Origin: Bacteroidales bacterium M2
Lineage (GTDB): Bacteria; Bacteroidota; Bacteroidia; Bacteroidales; Muribaculaceae
Direction: 5' to 3'
Assembly: GCA_001689415.1 (NCBI GenBank)
Contig: LUJM01000041.1
Location: 1 to 39,301, forward strand
DNA length: 39,301 nt
The position numbers and the translations under genes are program-made. This document shows positions 1 to 7,456 of this stretch, piece after piece. The notes beneath the pieces were generated by a model. It saw only the letters and a program-made list of their open reading frames with translations. It made no database searches and was not told the origin of the DNA. How positions within the stretch are numbered: position 1 is the first letter of the stretch; each line of letters starts with the position of its first letter.

Positions 1-121
1 TAAGTGTCTTGGAATAACCTTAAAGTTACTGAAATTCAGCGACTTGACCAAATTTTAGTGTTCAATTTTATGCTAAACATCAGATTTTTAATGGATTAAA
101 CACCTGGCTCCTCGGAGCCGT
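1..121 (-). mobile_element. 5' upstream region of an IS-like element running off the left edge
   Basis: Read on the minus strand, positions 56 to 21 match positions 39118-39153 at the other edge of the window without gaps, at about 29 of 36 bases. Both blocks begin AAAATTTGG and end GTAACTTTA. On the right this block lies just before a partial ORF in an element with terminal inverted repeats, so here it is probably the promoter region of a related transposase gene that would start beyond the left edge. No coding sequence is visible and the exact element boundary cannot be placed; the ACGGCTC at 121-115 resembles the first bases of the right-hand terminus but may be coincidental. Confidence 0.45.
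106..119 (-). terminator. Small GC-rich hairpin downstream of the DUF6562-like gene
   Basis: The sequence GGCTCC-TC-GGAGCC is a perfect 6-bp stem with a 2-base loop. It lies 12 bases beyond the stop codon of the minus-strand lipoprotein gene, and minus-strand sequence after it is AGGTGTTT. It could end that transcript. It could also be the outer part of the neighbouring IS-like element. Confidence 0.4.
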
Positions 122-131
122 TAACAAACTC

Positions 132-875
132 TCAAAAAATAACCGAAGTATTGTAGAATAAGTATGATAAGAAATTCTTGGGAACGTTCTGTAGCACATT
201 ATATGCAGTCGCCCTATAGTCGGCATATCGCACGCGCACCGAGAATTCCGAGCCTGATATCAGACCGTCGGCAATACGCTGACGGAATGCGCCAAGGTCG
301 GTAGTCACAATCTCGTAGCGGCCAACAGGACGCTGGAGCTCTATATCAATATTTGTATTGGCAGCCCACTCGTCGCGATAGTTACGAAGGTCGAGGTCGG
401 CACAGCCACGGAAGCAGTCTTTGCGCTCGTTGTTGCCTACATAGTTGCCCTGGGGCATAACAGGGGTAAGCGATGTTGCATCATAGTAAAGGCCAGTTTC
501 CTGTTCATCGGCTTTCACATAGTCGCTCCACACAAGCAGTGAATACCGGCGTGCATTGAGGCGGAATTTTGTCTGGAAAGAATAGTCGGTTTTACCGGCT
601 ACATTCTTTTCATATGCCACCTGGCGCTGCGCTACAGTACCGTCGGCGAGAACTGCGTCTACAACAAATCGACGAACATATTCTTCGTTGGCTTCCGGCA
701 GCAGGTCTTGATTTGCACCCTCGCTGTCGGGAAGTTTGAGGCTCAGATCTACCGCTACCTCAACATTAACCTGAGTGGGGTCTACCCCCGTGCCCTCGGG
801 TTCCTGAGTCAGCACACAACCGTTCCACAGAATCGAAGAAGCGGCTATTGCTGTCATTAAAAGAAACTTTTTCAT
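132..875 (-). CDS. DUF6562-like fimbria-associated lipoprotein, probably C-terminally truncated
   Basis: The 247-residue product begins with a lipoprotein signal peptide (MKKFLLMTAIAASSILWNGC, lipid-accepting Cys20). A beta-rich domain follows that resembles the DUF6562 proteins encoded in Bacteroidetes fimbrial loci. Recognisable parts are a segment around residues 105-125 (LNARRYSLLVWSDY) and a segment around 170-232 (IELQRPVGRYEIVTTDLGAF, later YRATAYNVLQNVPKN). As I recall the family, the YNVL region is followed by a further 50-100 residues. Here the frame changes to a hydrophobic tail and stops 14 residues later, about 11 bp before IS-like sequence. Truncation by an insertion or deletion is therefore likely, and the gene may be non-functional. 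It follows the DUF3575 gene by 24 bp and is probably co-transcribed with it. Family assignment is from memory of sequence pattern and is moderately sure. Confidence 0.6.
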   Translation of the reverse strand: MKKFLLMTAIAASSILWNGCVLTQEPEGTGVDPTQVNVEVAVDLSLKLPDSEGANQDLLPEANEEYVRRFVVDAVLADGTVAQRQVAYEKNVAGKTDYSFQTKFRLNARRYSLLVWSDYVKADEQETGLYYDATSLTPVMPQGNYVGNNERKDCFRGCADLDLRNYRDEWAANTNIDIELQRPVGRYEIVTTDLGAFRQRIADGLISGSEFSVRVRYADYRATAYNVLQNVPKNFLSYLFYNTSVIF

Positions 876-899
876 TGCTTTTTAGTAAATGATTGGGGG

Positions 900-1646
900 T
901 TAAAGGGAATAAACCAGACTTATTCCGATTCGGGTAGGACCGAAATAATTCTTTGTGCGAGTATCGATGAGCGCACCGTCGGTAATATTGAAATATGTGT
1001 TGTAGCGGGTGTTGATATAGCCGACACCGAGAGAGAACTCTGCTTTCCAACCACGACCCATGTTGAGGGTGTAGGCATATAGCAAGCTTGCACCCATAGC
1101 CGGGCGGCATGCTGTCTGATAGCGAGAGTCGTCCCAACGCGCGTTGAACCATGCAAGGTCGAAATCAACGCCTACGGCATTGCCTCGTCCGGGCTTTGAG
1201 AACCAGTATTTAACACCGGGCTGGATAGCGACTGTGCGTACGCCGCGGCTTTCTTTCCAATCCCAAAGGCTCCACATTACGGGGAGCTCGGCAGTCCAAT
1301 GCTTTGCAAACTGACATTCATATGCCAAGTTGAGCACTGCAAAAGCATCGTATGCTATATTGGTCTTAACGGCCATATAAAGACCGCTTTCTTGATTCAG
1401 GCTTTCTACGGCTTTTTGATTAACTTTCTTTGCGCCTTTTTTAGTGCCTTTTTGAGCACCTGCCGACGAGGCTACGCCGGTTCCTTTTGCCCCTGATTTG
1501 CCCGCAGATTTCACTTTGGGTGCAGGAGCGCCTTTTTGAGCCGTCTTCTCGACCGGGGCCGAGCTGCGCACCCTCGGTACCTGGGCGTTGACTGCTGTCA
1601 GACCCGCGAGGATTACGGCCAAGAGAATTGTGCTGAGTTTTTTCAT
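900..1646 (-). CDS. DUF3575 outer-membrane beta-barrel protein with basic linker
   Basis: The 248-residue protein has a signal peptide ending near NAQ (residue 22). A low-complexity stretch rich in Lys, Ala, Gly and Ser spans about residues 23-78. A DUF3575 domain covers about residues 88-248, with the typical opening YMAVKTNIAYDAFAVLNLAY, alternating aromatic strands, and an ending in GISLVYSL that suits an outer-membrane barrel. DUF3575 genes commonly sit beside Mfa2/FimB-type fimbrial lipoproteins in Bacteroidetes, and the next gene fits that. The molecular role of DUF3575 is not established. The long basic linker is unusual for the family. Confidence 0.75.
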   Translation of the reverse strand: MKKLSTILLAVILAGLTAVNAQVPRVRSSAPVEKTAQKGAPAPKVKSAGKSGAKGTGVASSAGAQKGTKKGAKKVNQKAVESLNQESGLYMAVKTNIAYDAFAVLNLAYECQFAKHWTAELPVMWSLWDWKESRGVRTVAIQPGVKYWFSKPGRGNAVGVDFDLAWFNARWDDSRYQTACRPAMGASLLYAYTLNMGRGWKAEFSLGVGYINTRYNTYFNITDGALIDTRTKNYFGPTRIGISLVYSL

Positions 1647-1700
1647 TGGATATATTTAGGTTTATTTTAATTCATTCTTACTTTCTAAGTCTCAAATCCG

Positions 1701-1739
1701 CCCGCTGTTGTTGGCTTGGCGGGCCAACAACAGTCGGGG
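1701..1739 (-). terminator. Hairpin terminator after the polysaccharide lyase gene
   Basis: CTGTTGTTGGC (1705-1715) and GCCAACAACAG (1723-1733) form a perfect 11-bp stem with a 7-base loop. CCCG and CGGG outside extend it with one bulged base. It lies 8 bases past the lyase stop codon and separates that gene from the DUF3575 operon read in the same direction. The U-tract is weak. Confidence 0.65.
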
Positions 1740-1746
1740 ATTATTA

Positions 1747-4359
1747 TTAGATTTCGAGATTGGGAACAACGTCGGTAAGAGTCGTGATATAGCCGTTTTC
1801 GTTAATCACAGTTTCCTCGCCTTCGTAGCTTATAGTTATCGATTCTTCACCTTCTTTCTGTACGAGGAACGACGGTTTTCCTTCTTTTGTAAGGTTCACG
1901 TTGATCAGCCAGCCCGGTACGCGGATTGTTCCGTCCTTGCGCACGCTCGGTTTAACCGACGGATGCTTGACAGCATGCGAATTTACGAGGGCTGCGAAAC
2001 GATAAACCGGCGCTTTCTCTGATTTTGCTGTAAAGTGGTGATGGTTGGGATATTTCTTGAAGTTACCTTTTGCATCACCTTTGAGCCAGTTGGCTGCGGG
2101 AACAAAGAACTGATCTGTGGTATCACATTCGAGAGCACCCGACGAGAAGAGGAATGCGTCGGCCTGTGCGCCACGGTTGATTGTATTGATATGCACATAG
2201 TTGGCATTATCCTTATTAAATTCAATCGGGCCGTATACCGCGTGGAGCAGATAGTGCCACGATACCGGCTGATCGGCTTCGAGTTCGTCGTAAACGAGTA
2301 TCCAGCCAGAGCCTCCGAGGTCTATAAGGTGGCGGCGGAAGGTCTTCACATGGTTTTCATCCCAACCGTTTTCTTTGCTGAATTCCACATCGCTCTGTTT
2401 GCCACGCTCGAGCCACAGGGGCGAAATCACATTGCCATAAGCATTTGATGCATCGCCGAGTACATAGTTGATTTTATCACTGTTATAGAATCGGGGAATC
2501 CAACCGTAGCCTTCTACACCAATCTGCTGGTTGTTGCCGTCGGGAAGGATAGTATTGTGTGCACGCGATGCACGGTGGCAGAGGATTGAGTGCAGATCGG
2601 TAAACGATGTGTGGTGACCGGAGCTATAGAAAAGAGGACGACCACCATAGAATGTGTTGAATGCATTCTGATTGGAGATTGCATGCGATGTCGAGCCATA
2701 AGGCGACGAGCGGAAACTCCACATCGAGTTGGCCTGATTGCGGTCCCAGTTGTTGCAAGCCGAGGCAAGTCCGCTCTCGGGGAAGGTGTAACCATTCATC
2801 AGGGCTGTAAGTCCGGGGCCGGTAGGCAGGGGTTTGTCGCACTGAAGACGGAACCATGCAAGGTCGCCGGGTTTGGCAAGGTGTGCCTTCTTGAGGTATT
2901 CGGGTTCTTTTTCGAGCGTACGGCGAACGAAGTCGGCGGCTATGCTGTTGTTGCGCACACGGGCCATAGCATCGAGATAACCAATGCGGATAGCGTTCGG
3001 ACGTGCCACATTCTGGTGAGAGCTGCCGTTACCTGCCGATTTCTGGAAGGGAGGACAGTGATACATCGTATAGAGTGTATTGTTGTCGTACCAGGGATCT
3101 GAGAAGAAATCGTAGCCGGTTACACGCGAATAGAACCAAGGCATCTCTACGAGTGTGCGGGTATTAACGGTGAAATAGCTGTCGCCATTGTGCCATGCGC
3201 CGTCGCGGTTTAGACCGGGGAAGCGGCAAAGCCATACATTGTAGCAGTAATCGGCCCAAAGGTCGCTTTCAGGGAAATCGCCGTAGGTAGCATAGACTGC
3301 CATTGAAGTGATACGGAAATTCATCTGCCACAAATGGTTCTCGGCAATATGGTTTTCAAGATAGTTGGTATAATGACCATACATCTTGGCGATACGCGGA
3401 CGGAGCTGTTCGAGGAACTCTTTCTTCTGCGCATCAGTCATAATGTTGAAGAACGAGTCGTAGGCCATGGATGCAAGCGAAACTATAGCACCGTCGTTGA
3501 AGTCGCCCTTTACATTGGGGTTATCGCTCCATTTAAACATGGTAGTGATACGCTTGATAGCTTCGTCGGCATATTTGCGGTCTTTGGTCAATACATAAGT
3601 GCGAATCAACGCCTCGCAAGTGCTCTCTTCTGCATCGATGATACGGCGTGATTCACGAGTAAGATATGCACGAACCTGCATTTCGTTTTTCAGATTCTTT
3701 ACCTTGTCGGTGCGGATATCCTCTACTCGTTTCATAGGCTCTACGAGGGCTTTGTCGGCTACCTCGAGATACCATTTATATTCAGGCTTTTCTTTGGCTT
3801 CGGCTCTGAATTCGTCCCAATTTGCTGCATCGATGAGAATACGCGGATGGCTCTTGGGCAGTTTGTTGATAAACTCTTTATAGCTCGGGGGAGCAAACAT
3901 TTTAGGATTATCAACTACCGTAAACGAGTATACAGGGCTCCATTCCTCTGTACCACCCTCGTTTACCAGGGCATGCTGCCAGAACCACTGTCCGGCTGCG
4001 AGAGGTTTTTCGGGATTATAGAAGGGCCAGATACGGTCAACAGTAACAGTCTTTCCGGCCGGGAAGCTCTTGTCGGTAGAATAACGAAGGCGATATTTCA
4101 GCTTCGATTTATCCACTTTCTTAACCGTATGTTCCATGCCGTCAAGGGGCGCACCCTTGCCACGTGCCCATGCAGGCATAGGCCATTGAAATGATATAGC
4201 ACGTTCGCTTTCCACCCAGCCGTCGGAGGGATTGGGTGTAGCGCGGCTTTCATGCATCAGACTGATGTCAGTTAGTCGGATATTGGCATCAGGCGCGGCA
4301 TACACTGGGGTCGCGGCGGCTAACAGGAGGCCAAGGCTCAACAGTATTTTTTTCATCAT
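1747..4359 (-). CDS. Heparinase II/III-type polysaccharide lyase with DUF4962 domain (PL33/PL37-like)
   Basis: The 870-residue protein has a Sec signal peptide (cleavage near VYAAP, residue 22), so it is probably periplasmic. A DUF4962-type N-terminal part (about residues 25-150) leads into an alpha/alpha-toroid (about 160-480) and a heparinase II/III-like beta-sandwich region (about 550-800). Likely active-site segments are the AENHLWQMN stretch (Asn341, His342), NGDSYFTVNTRT, and the His-rich SSGHHTSFTDLHSI stretch. Such lyases cleave uronic-acid-containing polymers (glycosaminoglycans, ulvan, gellan) by beta-elimination, giving products with an unsaturated uronic acid at the non-reducing end. 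The sulfatase and GH88 nearby fit that. Family number and substrate cannot be fixed by eye. It has its own promoter at 4440-4447 and a terminator at 1701-1739. A second Met at residue 2 is an equally good start. Confidence 0.85.
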   Translation of the reverse strand: MMKKILLSLGLLLAAATPVYAAPDANIRLTDISLMHESRATPNPSDGWVESERAISFQWPMPAWARGKGAPLDGMEHTVKKVDKSKLKYRLRYSTDKSFPAGKTVTVDRIWPFYNPEKPLAAGQWFWQHALVNEGGTEEWSPVYSFTVVDNPKMFAPPSYKEFINKLPKSHPRILIDAANWDEFRAEAKEKPEYKWYLEVADKALVEPMKRVEDIRTDKVKNLKNEMQVRAYLTRESRRIIDAEESTCEALIRTYVLTKDRKYADEAIKRITTMFKWSDNPNVKGDFNDGAIVSLASMAYDSFFNIMTDAQKKEFLEQLRPRIAKMYGHYTNYLENHIAENHLWQMNFRITSMAVYATYGDFPESDLWADYCYNVWLCRFPGLNRDGAWHNGDSYFTVNTRTLVEMPWFYSRVTGYDFFSDPWYDNNTLYTMYHCPPFQKSAGNGSSHQNVARPNAIRIGYLDAMARVRNNSIAADFVRRTLEKEPEYLKKAHLAKPGDLAWFRLQCDKPLPTGPGLTALMNGYTFPESGLASACNNWDRNQANSMWSFRSSPYGSTSHAISNQNAFNTFYGGRPLFYSSGHHTSFTDLHSILCHRASRAHNTILPDGNNQQIGVEGYGWIPRFYNSDKINYVLGDASNAYGNVISPLWLERGKQSDVEFSKENGWDENHVKTFRRHLIDLGGSGWILVYDELEADQPVSWHYLLHAVYGPIEFNKDNANYVHINTINRGAQADAFLFSSGALECDTTDQFFVPAANWLKGDAKGNFKKYPNHHHFTAKSEKAPVYRFAALVNSHAVKHPSVKPSVRKDGTIRVPGWLINVNLTKEGKPSFLVQKEGEESITISYEGEETVINENGYITTLTDVVPNLEI

Positions 4360-4439
4360 GATATTGATTTATCGCAACAGTTGCGATTGGTTATTATCGA
4401 CTTGGTTTTGTGGCTTGAATCCGTGTATTTTTCACATCG

Positions 4440-4447
4440 CAAAATTA
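4440..4447 (-). promoter_or_regulatory. -7 box of the polysaccharide lyase promoter
   Basis: On the minus strand this reads TAATTTTG, a match to the Bacteroidetes -7 consensus TAnnTTTG, about 80 bases before the lyase start. The 12-base context TAATTTTGCGAT is identical to the sulfatase promoter box at 7148-7141. Confidence 0.65.
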
Positions 4448-4477
4448 GGCAGAAAATAATATTTGGCATGTTAACGC

Positions 4478-4527
4478 TGTATCGAAATATGTTATTTCTG
4501 ACTTAATAAATGTCGCATTTGTTGAAA
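4478..4527. promoter_or_regulatory. Candidate HTCS operator upstream of the lyase gene
   Basis: TTTGTTGAAA at 4518-4527 is identical to the core of the direct repeat at 7291-7299 (and the base before it) in the HTCS/sulfatase intergenic region. Weaker CTG-start relatives occur exactly 21 and 42 bases away, at 4498 and 4477. The element lies about 50-80 bases upstream of the -7 box, and it has the same orientation relative to its gene as the sulfatase copy. One half-site is strong and the others are weak. Confidence 0.4.
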
Positions 4528-4574
4528 AATCACATTTTTTAAATGTGTTTAACTGCAGTGGTATAGCAATTTAC

Positions 4575-5717
4575 TCATTTAACTTCTGTTTTAAGCGGCT
4601 GTTCAAGGCGACGGCGGAAATCGGAGAGGTAGTCGGTCCACGTATCCCAGTCGGGCATGAAGCCTTTCGACCATCCCGAACCCCAGTAATATACATACGA
4701 ACTACCCGGAGTATAGTCACCTTTGGCAAGCAGGTGTGCTACCGCATCGCCCTCGGCCTGTGGCATCGGACTGAGTACGATTGTGTCGGCCTGCGGTGCT
4801 ACAACACCTACATATATCACGCCGTTCTGTCCGTCGGGATTGTCGGTTAGGTCAGCACATGCCATAAACGAGTTTTCATTGTCAAGGATATAGCCGTCGG
4901 GGTTATGTTTGTGAAGCACAATACCGGGCGCAAGGGTTGCTGATTCCGACAAGCCTTCGTAGCTAACCTCGGTACGGTTGAGGAATTCGCCGCTGTCGAG
5001 TGTAATAATTCTGGTTTCGCGAACTGTAGAATCATTACCGAACGCACCTGCCGGATATCTCAGGCTCACACAGAAACGCAGTGGGCCGTTGTCAAGAATT
5101 TCGAAATCTTCGAAGCACCAGGGATAGGTTATCACCCCTACAGAATCGATCAGTGCCGCCGTGCCAGCTCCGAGGGTGGGGCCTACTGTATATACATCCA
5201 TACCTTCGCCATGGTCTTCGTGGAAACTTGCCACTTTGGCAAACGCATCGCGATATCGCTTGGCCACAACAGGATGCGATACGGATTTTGTCCACACATC
5301 GTAGCCAAAAGCACGTTCGCCGGTAGCTTGCAGCGCCGGGCCGTAGGCTCGGTATGCCGCCTTATCGTTCTCCCATGTCAGGTCGTCCTTGCGTCGAGGA
5401 TAGAAAGCCCCGCATGCAATGGTATCGACTGCAGCAGGCGTTCCGGCACTCAAAGTATATACAACGGTAGAATTTGCTGCAACAGTAGCCGGAAAAATAA
5501 CGAGCGAATCGTGGGTTATCTGGTAAGGCACTTCTATTTCTGACGCATCTGTGATAACAAAACTACCCTGCCCCATAACTTTCCGTACTTCGGACAGCGA
5601 AACCTGGGCAAGTTCATTTTCGCGGGATATATCCGATTGATTAGCCACCTCTATAACATGACGCGAATCACACGACACGAGGGCTATCGGCAACAGCAGT
5701 AATGATATATATTTCAT
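4575..5717 (-). CDS. DUF4861 family lipoprotein of a polysaccharide utilisation locus
   Basis: The protein is 380 residues when begun at the ATG at 5717. An upstream in-frame TTG at 5750 overlaps the sulfatase stop and would add 11 residues ahead of the signal peptide, so it is less likely. The signal peptide MKYISLLLLPIALVSC gives a lipoprotein with Cys16. The rest resembles DUF4861: FYPRRKDDLTWENDKAAYRA near residue 110, a YDVWTKSVSHPVV segment, and YYWGSGWSKG near residue 345. DUF4861 proteins recur beside lyases, GH88/GH105 enzymes and sulfatases, but their activity is not known to me; an enzyme acting on uronate oligosaccharides is a reasonable guess. The gene starts 29 bp after the sulfatase stop, so the two are co-transcribed. 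Confidence 0.75.
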   Translation of the reverse strand: MKYISLLLLPIALVSCDSRHVIEVANQSDISRENELAQVSLSEVRKVMGQGSFVITDASEIEVPYQITHDSLVIFPATVAANSTVVYTLSAGTPAAVDTIACGAFYPRRKDDLTWENDKAAYRAYGPALQATGERAFGYDVWTKSVSHPVVAKRYRDAFAKVASFHEDHGEGMDVYTVGPTLGAGTAALIDSVGVITYPWCFEDFEILDNGPLRFCVSLRYPAGAFGNDSTVRETRIITLDSGEFLNRTEVSYEGLSESATLAPGIVLHKHNPDGYILDNENSFMACADLTDNPDGQNGVIYVGVVAPQADTIVLSPMPQAEGDAVAHLLAKGDYTPGSSYVYYWGSGWSKGFMPDWDTWTDYLSDFRRRLEQPLKTEVK

Positions 5718-5746
5718 CGATATTAATAGTTTGAGATTATCTAATT

Positions 5747-7111
5747 TCAATTTACCGGAATAAATCGACGGCGCGAATATCTAAGGCCGCCCGGATTTTC
5801 ATCGAACCAACGGCCCAACAAACGACGATGCTCCTCTACAATTTCCTTATAATCCGATTCTATTGCGAGATTGCGCATCTCAAGTCGGTCACATTCCATA
5901 TCATATAGAGCCTCGCGATTTTTACCGGCTTCGTAAAGTACATATTTATATTTAGGCGTGCGCAGCATCCAACCTTTGGTGCCACCGGTCTGAGCAAAAT
6001 CTGTCTCAGTCACCACGAAATCCTGTGTAGGTGTTTTTTCAGGATTCTCAGCCGCACGTCTGAAACTCTCGCCCTTGCACCAGCGCGGCTTTTCTACCCC
6101 TGCCCAGTCAAGGACGGCGGGCATAAGGTCAATACCATTGTTGACCAGTGCTTCTGTCACCTTACCGGCATTTTTCTTATTTCCGGGCACACATACTATC
6201 AATGGTATATTTGCGGTTTCTTCCCATAGCGCGGTCTTTTGGTTCCACTCGTGAGCACCCTGACCATCGCCATGATCCGATGTAAAGATCACAACTGTGT
6301 TTTCCCACAAATTTTGGCGGTCTATTTCATCTACAATCTTTGCAATTTCACTATCGACATGCTCTACAAGTCGGAAGTAATTGTTGCGGTAACGACGCCA
6401 ATCATCGGCAGTATAGCCTTTCGATGGATACAGGCGATAACTTTGCTCGCGTTCCCAAGTTAGAATATCTGGATCGTAAGGTTGCACAAGGTGGTTCGAC
6501 GGCAAGTTGGGGCAATCAGCTATCGATAATGGCTCTTCAATCTCAGCCTCCGGCAGGCGTTGCCCGCGGGCATATTGGCAGATATTGTGAGGATTGTCAA
6601 ACGAGGCCACAAGGAAAAACGGCTTGTCGCCCCTATCTGATTTAAGGAAATCTACAACCGATTCCGATAGTCCGTTGTCATCATGTCCGTGCAAGCGCTC
6701 GAAACCAAAAGCTTTTTCGGCAGGGAGTGCATTTGTATTGACATGCCATTTACCGGCATATACACCCCTGTAACCCGCATTTTCCATTATATTGCCGAGC
6801 GTACGGTTTTTCAGCGAATCCGGCAGTGGGGTTTCGTTTTCGAGCATACCGCACTGCGAAGGCATAATGCCGGTAAACATCGCCGCACGCGACGGCCCGC
6901 TCAGGGGCATGGCGCAATATGCATTGGTAAAACGCACACCCTTCGAGGCAAGGCGGTCCATTGCCGGTGTCTTAAGGTAGCTATTGCCGGCACAACTCAT
7001 GGCGTTTGCACTTTGTTGGTCGGTCATGATATAAATGATATTCGGCTGCTTGGCCACCATTGCGTACGCACTTGCCAACAGCAGGCTCACGGTGACTGTA
7101 GATTTCTTCAT
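5747..7111 (-). CDS. Formylglycine-dependent sulfatase, serine type (S1 family)
   Basis: The 454-residue protein has a signal peptide (about residues 1-20) and a complete alkaline-phosphatase-fold sulfatase. The metal-binding start is NIIYIMTDQQS (Asp31, Gln32). The activation motif is Ser71-Gly-Pro-Ser-Arg75, followed by AAMFTG. Then come GKWH, and FTSDHGDGQGAHEW for the second metal site. Because position 71 is serine, maturation to formylglycine needs an anaerobic radical-SAM sulfatase-maturing enzyme, which is not in the window. It would remove sulfate from a sugar or uronic acid of the polymer cut by the lyase in this locus, in the periplasm. The S1 subfamily and the position cleaved cannot be told by eye. 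It is first in an operon with the DUF4861 gene and divergent from the HTCS gene. Confidence 0.9.
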   Translation of the reverse strand: MKKSTVTVSLLLASAYAMVAKQPNIIYIMTDQQSANAMSCAGNSYLKTPAMDRLASKGVRFTNAYCAMPLSGPSRAAMFTGIMPSQCGMLENETPLPDSLKNRTLGNIMENAGYRGVYAGKWHVNTNALPAEKAFGFERLHGHDDNGLSESVVDFLKSDRGDKPFFLVASFDNPHNICQYARGQRLPEAEIEEPLSIADCPNLPSNHLVQPYDPDILTWEREQSYRLYPSKGYTADDWRRYRNNYFRLVEHVDSEIAKIVDEIDRQNLWENTVVIFTSDHGDGQGAHEWNQKTALWEETANIPLIVCVPGNKKNAGKVTEALVNNGIDLMPAVLDWAGVEKPRWCKGESFRRAAENPEKTPTQDFVVTETDFAQTGGTKGWMLRTPKYKYVLYEAGKNREALYDMECDRLEMRNLAIESDYKEIVEEHRRLLGRWFDENPGGLRYSRRRFIPVN

Positions 7112-7140
7112 GGCAACAAGGTTTTTATTTTTCTCTATCG

Positions 7141-7148
7141 CAAAATTA
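7141..7148 (-). promoter_or_regulatory. -7 box of the sulfatase-DUF4861 promoter
   Basis: On the minus strand this reads TAATTTTG, matching TAnnTTTG, about 30 bases before the sulfatase start. It shares the 12-base string TAATTTTGCGAT with the lyase promoter. Confidence 0.65.
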
Positions 7149-7261
7149 CTATAATATATCTTGACTCGCTTTTTGCCTTGTAGAATAATAAAAACCGCGA
7201 TATCGTTTGTGTCTAATTTTATATCAATTTTGTTGAATCACACAGACAAGTAGTTGATTTA

Positions 7262-7299
7262 TAGTACGACTGTTGAAATACGTAGTACGTTTGTTGAAA
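7262..7299. promoter_or_regulatory. 21-bp-spaced direct repeat, candidate HTCS operator
   Basis: TAGTACGACTGTTGAAA (7262-7278) and TAGTACGTTTGTTGAAA (7283-7299) agree at 15 of 17 bases and start exactly 21 bp apart, two helical turns. This spacing suits a dimeric AraC-type regulator such as the HTCS encoded next door. The element lies in the divergent region between the sulfatase and the HTCS. Its core recurs ahead of the lyase and, on the other strand, ahead of GH88. The repeat is seen directly; its function is inferred. Confidence 0.6.
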
Positions 7300-7309
7300 C
7301 TTGCACCGA

Positions 7310-7334
7310 CTTATTTTGCCATAAGCAAAATAAG
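7310..7334. repeat. Perfect 10-bp palindrome in the HTCS/sulfatase intergenic region
   Basis: CTTATTTTGC (7310-7319) and GCAAAATAAG (7325-7334) are exact inverted repeats around a 5-base centre, CATAA. It lies 10 bases beyond the 21-bp direct repeat and 122 bases before the HTCS start codon. Being A/T-rich and without a following U-tract, it looks more like a protein-binding site or a leader hairpin than a terminator. Confidence 0.5.
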
Positions 7335-7456
7335 CTTTAACTTCGCATAGTATTTGAAAAAACACAAGCTCCGGCAGAGGATTTTTTCATCTTACCCAAT
7401 TTTATTTTTTGAAAAAAATCTGTAATTTCGCAATCGAATCTATCGATTGCCACACC

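Noticed and set aside
106..121. ACGGCTC at 121-115 as a definite IS terminus
   Set aside because: Only 7 bases match the right-hand terminus and a terminator hairpin explains the same bases; distance to the shared promoter block also differs (about 65 versus 180 bases).
7409..7456. Upstream TTG start for the uronate HTCS
   Set aside because: It would add 16 residues before an otherwise normal signal peptide beginning at ATG 7457.
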